Below are positions 57,470-64,000 of a stretch of 64,000 bases of DNA, piece by piece. Position numbers and translations under genes: made by a program. Below the pieces are notes generated by a model. That model was not told where the DNA came from, made no database searches, and saw only the letters and a list, made by a program, of their open reading frames with translations. The stretch's first letter is position 1. Every line of letters starts with the position of its first letter. Origin of the DNA: Oxyruncus cristatus. Taxonomy: Eukaryota; Chordata; Aves; Passeriformes; Cotingidae. The DNA lies in NCBI GenBank assembly GCA_013399855.1, contig VXAY01006688.1, forward strand, positions 1,168,826 through 1,232,825, given 5' to 3'.

Positions 57470-57501
<32 letters not shown>
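57451..57501. repeat. 51-bp perfect alternating purine-pyrimidine tract with (CA)n
   Basis: Starting with CACATGCATGCGCGTGCATG and continuing as an uninterrupted CA run to 57501, every step alternates pyrimidine and purine. CG, TG and CA steps are those that most favour left-handed Z-DNA. The minus-strand ORF through it (VCVCVC peptide) is an artefact. Confidence 0.96.
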
Positions 57502-57504
<3 letters not shown>

Positions 57505-59609
57505 TTTTTCATAACTGTGATGAGGAAAAAAAAATTCATGCCAGGCTTATTTTTTCCAAGGATAACCAGCTTGACCTAATGCTCCCTGCAGTCAGTAGGA
57601 AACTGAGCTTTCTCAGACTGCAACAGAAGTAGGATTGTACTTTCAGGCAGCCTATTTCATCTGCCATGCCCTGAAAGTACCTTACCCTTTCTACACCTGC
57701 TTGCGCAAACTACAAAACACTGCTCTCTAGGAGTTCTCAGGTGTTTGCTGATAGACAATGTATTTGCTTAAAAGAAAAAGAATGAATAATGCATTAAAAA
57801 AGAAGCTTCTGAGCCAACTGTACTAATGGCTTTTTACCTGTAGCACCAAGAGCTTGTATATTCTGGCTTCGTGTTAAAAAGTGTGCTGATTAAACCATAA
57901 TATTATGTTTTGATCTAGCCTACAGCCGAATGAATTACTGGCAGGAAACACAGCTCATGAATTCAATCAAAAATCCTTTCATTTGTCACAGCCGCTTCCT
58001 GTCCGTCTTTTAAACATCTGCTTCTCTTGTTCACGACAGAAAAAGTCTTTGTTAAAATAATAAGCATTCACTGATCCTTCCCCCAAATAAAGTGTGCAGT
58101 TCCTTGATGAAACACGCTTTCCTCCCTGCTTCAAGTTTATTTTACATATCTTTAATAGCTTCCTCACACCCCTCTCTTTCTTTCTGCTTTGAAATTCTGG
58201 AAAATCTCAAGCTGACAAAAGACCACACTTCCAAAGCATGAGCTTGAGCTGCCCCTGGTCTTTCTGCCAATGGGACCCAGCATTTGGGATGCTTTGATGC
58301 AATCCCTGACAAGAGCCTCTCTCCAGCTCCTTAAATGGAAGCCACTTCCTCCCTGAGAAGGCCAAGCAGACATCTAGTGTCCTAGGGAGAGCTGTTTTTC
58401 CAAGGTGCTCACTCTTTCATGCATGTGAAGCTGCAGCTGGGATGGGCATGCACTTCTGGGAAGTGTCACCAGTACTTTCTCATGGGCACTGAAGCACCAT
58501 AGCTCCTCCTGGCCAGAGGATCAGGCTAGAAGAGAAACACAGAGCAACTCCTTTCTTAACTTTCCATTTCCAGTCATTGCAAGTGAGGTTATCTCGGATT
58601 GTGGCTATTTAGTCAGCTATTTGTGAAAGTGGTGGATATCAGTTGTGCAGCCCCCTCTTGCTGTCCTTGAATGTCTCACAAATCCACAATCAACATACTG
58701 GTGTTTATGTGCATGTTTGGCACCATCAGCAGCTCCAGATTTCTTCACAAGCATCTACAGGGAAGAACACCAATCTTTCAGTGAAATTTTAAATCCCTAC
58801 TTTGAAGCAAACCACTTTCTTTGCTAATTACTTCTTAATAATTAATTATCTACTTCCTGCATCTCTTCTGAAAGCACTCTGGGTGTTCACTGCTAAACTT
58901 GAAGATCCATTGCTCGGCAGAAAAATGCAGCTAACTCTGGGGTGCAGTCTAAGAGTGGTATAACAAACCTCAGTAGTGCTCAGAAAATCCACCATTGCAG
59001 GCATTAAGCTGCAAAGTTTAGGGTTGGAGAAGAAGCAGCTGTATTAGAAAGAACCTAGTCCCTACAAATAAGGGTCAGCCTGCAAGTTCACTCACCCTGT
59101 GTGCCAACCCTGTGCCTCTTCCTACAGCTATCCAAGGAAGGATGCCCTCAGTGACTGCAGTGGTCAGGATAGGGATAGACAGCTATCTTGTGAGAAGTGG
59201 AATGGAAGTATTCTTTTCCATTCTCAGGAGCTGGAAAAAAGTGAGCCAATCCAATTAGCACATTTTCATTGTTTTTTGCATCATGTGAACTTTCATAATG
59301 TGAGACATGGCTTGCCAGTGACTGAAAGCTAAGACTGCATGTGAAATAGGCTGATGACAAACAGAAGCAGAAAATAGTTAGGGATATTTGCATGATGCTT
59401 TTCGAATGCTCAAATGACTATTTTTTTAATTTCCAATTTTCCACTGGGTGCTTATAAAAAATTATTTTAATATAATAATTTTTGAAGCATAGATTACTTT
59501 CCTTGCAGGAGAATCTTGCTTTTACTGTGATTCTTTACTACAATACAGCTTCATCTCATGACTCCAGCACTACATCTGAATAAAAGTGATATAAATTAGG
59601 GTTATCCCA
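57502..59609. other. Unique non-coding stretch
   Basis: No gene or repeat is recognised. The part at about 57780-58000 is repeat-free with several homeodomain-like words (TGATTAAA, GAATTACT), but conservation cannot be judged. Open frames are at most about 81 codons. Confidence 0.55.
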
Positions 59610-60590
59610 AAGTTAAGAATTCCTGTCATGGGTCCAAAGGTTAGTCTATCCCAAAGTCCCATTTCCATCTTGTACTGACAGCAGGTACACAGGGAAGAGG
59701 ATGGGAATGGGGTAAACATATAGCAATAAATCCTTTGTATTTTCCACCAAGTGCCAGATGTTTGTAGCTAAGGGACTCCTGAGACAGAGACGGAGTGTTT
59801 GCATTTCATGGCTGTCAATTTTTTTTTTCTTATTAGATACGTTTAATTGCTTTTTACCTTGCCAACTGTTAGCAACACAGAATCATGCAGTGGTGAGTTC
59901 TGCGGTTCAACTGTGACTGTTCTTTCTGTCTGTCTAAAGCCCGACACCACCTCATCATATTGGATGCTCCATAGGTCTTGTATCGAAAGAAACAGCCCAA
60001 GTAATTTCCAGCAAACTTAATGGAGGGCATTCATGGTTGTCAGCACCTCTGTACTATTCTCTCACTCCCTTTTTGGACAAGGGAGTCCCAAACATCTATA
60101 AACTGTCCTATACTTTGAGTTATCCTTGTAACTTCAGTGCCTTTTTATTTCTAATACACTCTTTCTGAGAAGGAAAGGCAGAGCTATTAAATTTCTTCAG
60201 CTCTGGTTTTCCTCTTTTTTCCTAATTACTCCTAATGTTTGATTTGTTTTGCACTGCTATCAAGGAACAAACGTCTGTTTTCGCAGAGCTATTACAACTC
60301 TGGGATCTAATTCCTGAACAGACAGAGCTAACTCACAGTCTATCAACTGGCACCTACAGTTAGGAGTTTTTCCCATGCACACCACTCCATGTTTATCTAA
60401 ATTAATCTCGTCTGCTCTTTTATTGCCTCACTACAGTGAGCGCCTTCTTCAAGTCTTTGTAGTCATGTTTCATTTTTACTACTCTTAATAACTTACTATC
60501 TATCAATAGCAAACATTGCCACCTCACTATCCATCCTCTTTTCCAGATCATGGGAGATAAAAGCTTCAATCCTGCCCTGAGCTATTTCTC
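59610..60590 (-). mobile_element. Ancient reptile-type CR1 LINE, about 1 kb, highly degraded
   Basis: The reverse complement of an old CR1 lineage (type best known from turtles and crocodilians) can be followed collinearly from its 3-prime end. Landmarks: AAGAATTCCTGTCATGGGTC and CCAAAGGTTAGTC at 59614-59647; GACAGCAGGTACACAGGGAA near 59678; GAGTTCTGCGGTTCAACTGTG in two pieces near 59896; CTCATCATATTGG near 59950; CTAATGTTTGATTTG near 60231; GTCTGTTTTCGCAGAGCTAT in pieces near 60270; TTGCCACCTCACTAT at 60516-60530; and CTTTTCCAGATCAT at 60538-60551. The last words come from the old ORF2 segment. No frame remains open. Divergence is much higher than in the bird-type CR1 copies, so the insertion is old. 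Confidence 0.85.
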
Positions 60591-63401
60591 CCCTTATCCC
60601 AATTACAGTGACAAACCCAGACTCCTACTAGTAGAACTGGTTTTGCCTGTGGAAAGAGGTTTCCCACTGCCAGTACAGCTTTGACAGATGTGTCCACACT
60701 AGGCATGTATTGCCAGATTAATGTGATGGTATTTTTGTACCAATATAAAAAAAATGCAAAACCTTTCTTATGGTTTAAAATCATCCCTTGGACACAATAT
60801 GAAACCTGGTGGTGAAGTGCAACCTTCCCAAAGGAGGAATGCAGTTTAAGTAGGGAGACATCAAGGTACTGCATAACTTGTGATATTTAACCTTGACTTT
60901 GGGTTTAAATCAGGCTCCTGCAGGGCTATAAATTAAGAAAGAAAAAAAATGGGACTGACAGAGAATGTAGGAGCATAAATTATCTTCCGTAGGTAAATAA
61001 GCAGACAGTTGCTGTCAGAGCTTCTTCTGTTCATCCCCACATGGCCACATTATGATATCTGTGATGGTACTTGGGGTGCATCTGAAAAAGAGCTACTTCA
61101 GATATCTGCAATATCCTTCTGTTCCAGTTGACCCAAGCAGCGGCACTTCTTGAGCATCCCACTTTTCTGCCCTCTGCTGGGGTGTGGGATAGGTGACTGA
61201 GGGCAAATGCTTGCACATGAAAAAATCCCAGACAGTATCAACTTGACCTTAAGCTAGAAACAATGCAGGACATGATGGAGCAAGATGGGAGCCAGAGTTG
61301 CCGCCCATTCACCTGCTGAACTGCAACAAGCAGTCTTGCACAGGGGCTTTGCCTGCTGGGTGCTGCTGCTGAGAAGGTCACAGTTCAGCAGACAGTGTCA
61401 GGGCAGGAGGCTGAGCCATGCAGTGAGTGCACGAGTTGAAGCATGAGCTGGTTGTGTACACCTTGTACCCAGGCACATGCTACCCGATTAGTTTGGAGCC
61501 TCCCATCCCTCCTTTTTTTTTTTTTTCTTTTCAAAAAAGGACATTAAATGCAATTAGGAAGCATCAGGCTTCCAGCAAACCAAAGTAAGCATGTTTCTGT
61601 CCACTGCAAATTAAACAGTGGAAATCATTGCCATCAGCTGTTGCTGAGGCCAGAAGTTAAAAGAGAAATTATACAAACTTCTAGAGGGAAAGAAAGTCCA
61701 CTGGAATCGCTAAACACGAAGATATTGTCTCCAGCTGAGGAACTCCTAGCCCTTTGACTGCATTGGGAAAAGGACTGTGGCATATTGGGCTGTTTTCATG
61801 TTTTTTCTCCAGCATCCACTCCTGGACAGAACTAGGACAGGATCCTGGGCTGGACATACCCCTTGCAGACCCAGTATAGTTGTTCTTCAGCCATATGTAA
61901 AAGTCCTGCAGTTCATTTTACAGTTGTGTATGCTCCAAGAAATCCCTCTTGCTTTTGATTTTGAAGGCTCAACTGACAGAGTCAGGAAAAGTAAGCCCCA
62001 GAAAACCTGATTTGTCTAATGTACAAGGTCCTAGATATATCAGTGCTGCCATGATTTCCCCTTCCATATTATCCCTGTGCTATGTATCACCTGATTGAGA
62101 AAGGCAATGCAGTCCACTGGACTGAGTGCTGTGCAATGCCAGGGCCAACATGGGAGATTTAGAGCGTGCAAGAGTCTGGCTTTTTGTACCAGATACGAGT
62201 ATATAGGCCTGGGGTTCAGAAGTGACCACTCAGCCTAAAGAATCATATTGTTCTGGCCTCTCTACTGAGCATCTATTATGCCTTACTAATTGTTAAGTGC
62301 CAGAAACTAATTTAGTTTTAAATGATCTTTAATATCATGCATTTTTAAAAAGGCTATGAAGCTCCTACACTTCAGAACCGCAACCTGACACCCAATTCCC
62401 ATCTGTCTCCTTTTAACAAAAACAACCTAGATAATCTCCAGTTGCATGTGGGAAGAGGTATGAAAAACTGATGAAGATGATACAATGTAGACCAACAAGC
62501 AGTCAGTAGCATCTTAACAGTACCCATCTGATCCAGTGGCTAGTTTAAGAAATGACTGAATGAAGAGAAGATAAAATTAACAGATAGGGCCAACTATATA
62601 CACTGACAACGTCAAACTACATTTAGCAAGGTGTGGACGGTGATTTGTTTGATTTCAAGGCCACTCCAAAACTCCATATCGCTATATAAGGCATCAATTA
62701 CATGGGCAATCTCAGCTCCAGATGTTCATCCTAAGTGTCTGAATGAAAAGAGAAGAGACATGCCAGGAATAGTCTGTAGGAGACGGGAACATGAACACGA
62801 TGAAATGCAGACTGGTCTACCATCAGCACTGTGGCCTCACAAGTGTGCACTCCCGCAGGGATTTCAGGTGAGCTTTATCACTGGCGGGAGTGTGAGGAGC
62901 TTCAGGGATTTCCTACAGAGTTTGTGTGGACTGGGGAGAGCATATGTGGGTAGACTGAAGCCCAGTGGCTGGACTCCTGCAGGGGTAACCTGCAGAGTGG
63001 ACACTTTGGGCTTGGACAACAGCCAGGGATGTAGCAGAAAAGCATTGGAGTCAAGGGGCTCAGGGACTTTCAACACATACTGCTCAAACAGCCAGGTGGC
63101 CTGGTGCTGATGCATTAACTTCAGACTACCAGATAAACCTTTTGCATCCCTAGGAGAGCTCCCATTCCTGTATGTCCACATAACCTCACCTACAGCCCAC
63201 TGAGGTTTGCAGTGCCCTACCCTGGAGGCACCATGCTACACTGATTGATGAGGGGGAGAAAAGGACTGTTCAGTGGATGAAGAAAAGGCTGGATTTCTGA
63301 TCTGCAGCTCTTAGAAGAGATGGGACAGGTGCAGAGTCGGAAACCATGAACAAAATCTGCTGCTGAAGCACAACACCTTGCAATATTTCCCATCAGGAAC
63401 T
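60591..63401. other. Unique non-coding stretch
   Basis: No gene or clear repeat except a T run at 61513-61526. A 159-codon plus-strand open frame at 62631-63110 has no recognisable domain, no splice context and no homologue that I recall. Treated as fortuitous. Confidence 0.55.
61513..61526. repeat. Poly-T run (14 T)
   Basis: Fourteen T residues after CATCCCTCC. No retroposon body recognised beside it. Confidence 0.9.
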
Positions 63402-64000
63402 ATGGAATCACAGAATCAACCAGGTTGGAGAAGACCTCAGATCATGAAGTCCAACCCATGACCCAACACGACCCTGTCAACTAGACCATGGCACCAAGTG
63501 CCACATCCAATTTCTTCTAAAATACCTCCAGGGATGGGGACTCTACCACCTCCCTGGGCAGCCCATTCCAATGCCTGATCACTCTCTCTATAAAGAATTT
63601 TTTCCTAATGTCTAACCTAAACTTCCCCTGGCACACCTTAAGGCCATGCCCTCTTGTCCTACTGCTGGTTGCCTGGGAGAAGAGACCGACTCCCACCTCG
63701 TTCCAACCTCCTTTCAGGTAGTTGTAGAGAGTGATGAGGTCTCAGGGGAGACCTCTCTCTTCTCCAGGCTAAACAACCCCAGCTCCCGCAGCTGCTTCTC
63801 ATAGGGACCCTTCTTTGGACACTCTCCAGTGTCCTCCCTAAAATGAGGGGCCCAGAACTGGACACCACTCCAGGTGTGGCCTCACCAGTGCCAACTACCG
63901 GGGCAGAATCACTTCCCTGGTCCTGCTGGCCACACAGTTCCTGATACAGGCCAGGATGCCATTGGCCTTCTTGGCTCATGTTAAGCTTCCTTTGATTAGA
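63402..64000 (-). mobile_element. CR1 LINE, continues past the window end
   Basis: Reverse-complement CR1 beginning at its 3-prime terminus (ATGGAATCACAGAATCAACC, GGTTGGAGAAGACCTCAGAT). It then runs through the 3-prime UTR (CCACCTCCCTGGGCAGCCCA, CAATGCCTGATCACTCTC) and into ORF2 antisense (GATGAGGTCTCAGGGGAG, TTCTCCAGGCTAAACAACCC, GGCCCAGAACTGGACACC, ATTGGCCTTCTTGGCTCATG). It is still CR1-like close to the right edge. Its tail and UTR words differ from the other copies, indicating another CR1 subfamily. ORF2 is broken: the 106-codon minus-strand frame at 63979-63659 reads only partly in the ORF2 frame. Confidence 0.96.

Noticed and set aside
57248..57499. Minus-strand ORF beginning with CVCVCVC
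   Set aside because: Translation of the CA/TG repeat; the remainder has no recognisable protein feature.
62631..63110. 159-codon plus-strand open frame
   Set aside because: No recognised motif, signal peptide or membrane segment, and no promoter or splice context. Length compatible with chance.
1..64000. Endogenous retrovirus, LTR pair, CRISPR array, tRNA or rRNA
   Set aside because: No paired long terminal repeats, primer-binding site, gag/pol/env-like frames, regularly spaced repeats, or tRNA/rRNA signatures were noticed on either strand by reading. A tRNAscan or LTR-finder run would be the decisive test.

Overview
The window looks like non-coding avian nuclear DNA. The main evidence is repeated CR1 (chicken repeat 1) LINE copies on both strands. 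Their 3-prime ends carry the bird-type terminal octamers (ATTCTATG/ATTCTGTG), usually preceded by CCTTCCAAC. The spread of short, unrecognisable open frames and the absence of Alu, L1 or B-type SINEs fit a bird and argue against a mammal. I cannot place it to order or chromosome.

I find no protein-coding gene, rRNA, tRNA or CRISPR array that I can support. No open frame exceeds about 180 codons. The only frame with recognisable protein similarity is a dead CR1 reverse-transcriptase remnant at 6574-7231. The window is best read as a gene desert or part of a very long intron. Three splice-site-like arrangements (10496-10630, 46006 onward, 48299-48356) are listed as weak exon hypotheses only.

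Layout. 1-6313 is mostly unique sequence with one possible CR1 scrap and one old repeat relic. 6314-9010 is a CR1-rich patch: a 1 kb minus-strand copy, a short minus-strand 3-prime end, and an internally deleted plus-strand copy whose tail runs into an (AC)n(AT)n microsatellite. 10891-11038 is a 148-bp pure homopurine microsatellite. 11039-30837 is largely unique, with one CR1 3-prime end (13535-13654), a possible MIR scrap and small simple repeats. 30838-31055 is an old reptile-type CR1 end. 31056-33130 is AT-rich and nearly repeat-free. 33135-33159 is a G-quadruplex-type motif. 33160-55578 is mostly unique, with short CR1 and MIR fragments, old palindromic repeat relics and an ATTA-rich block near 51.5-51.7 kb. 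55579-55804 is a CR1 3-prime end, and 57451-57501 is a 51-bp perfectly alternating purine-pyrimidine tract. 59610-60590 is a very degenerate but collinear ancient CR1. 63402-64000 is a younger CR1 copy that runs off the window.

No genes act together here. The window mainly records successive CR1 activity, from an old reptile-type layer to younger bird-type copies, followed by microsatellite growth and deletion. Any regulatory role is unproven and would need cross-species alignment. All repeat identifications come from remembered family signatures, not from a database search.
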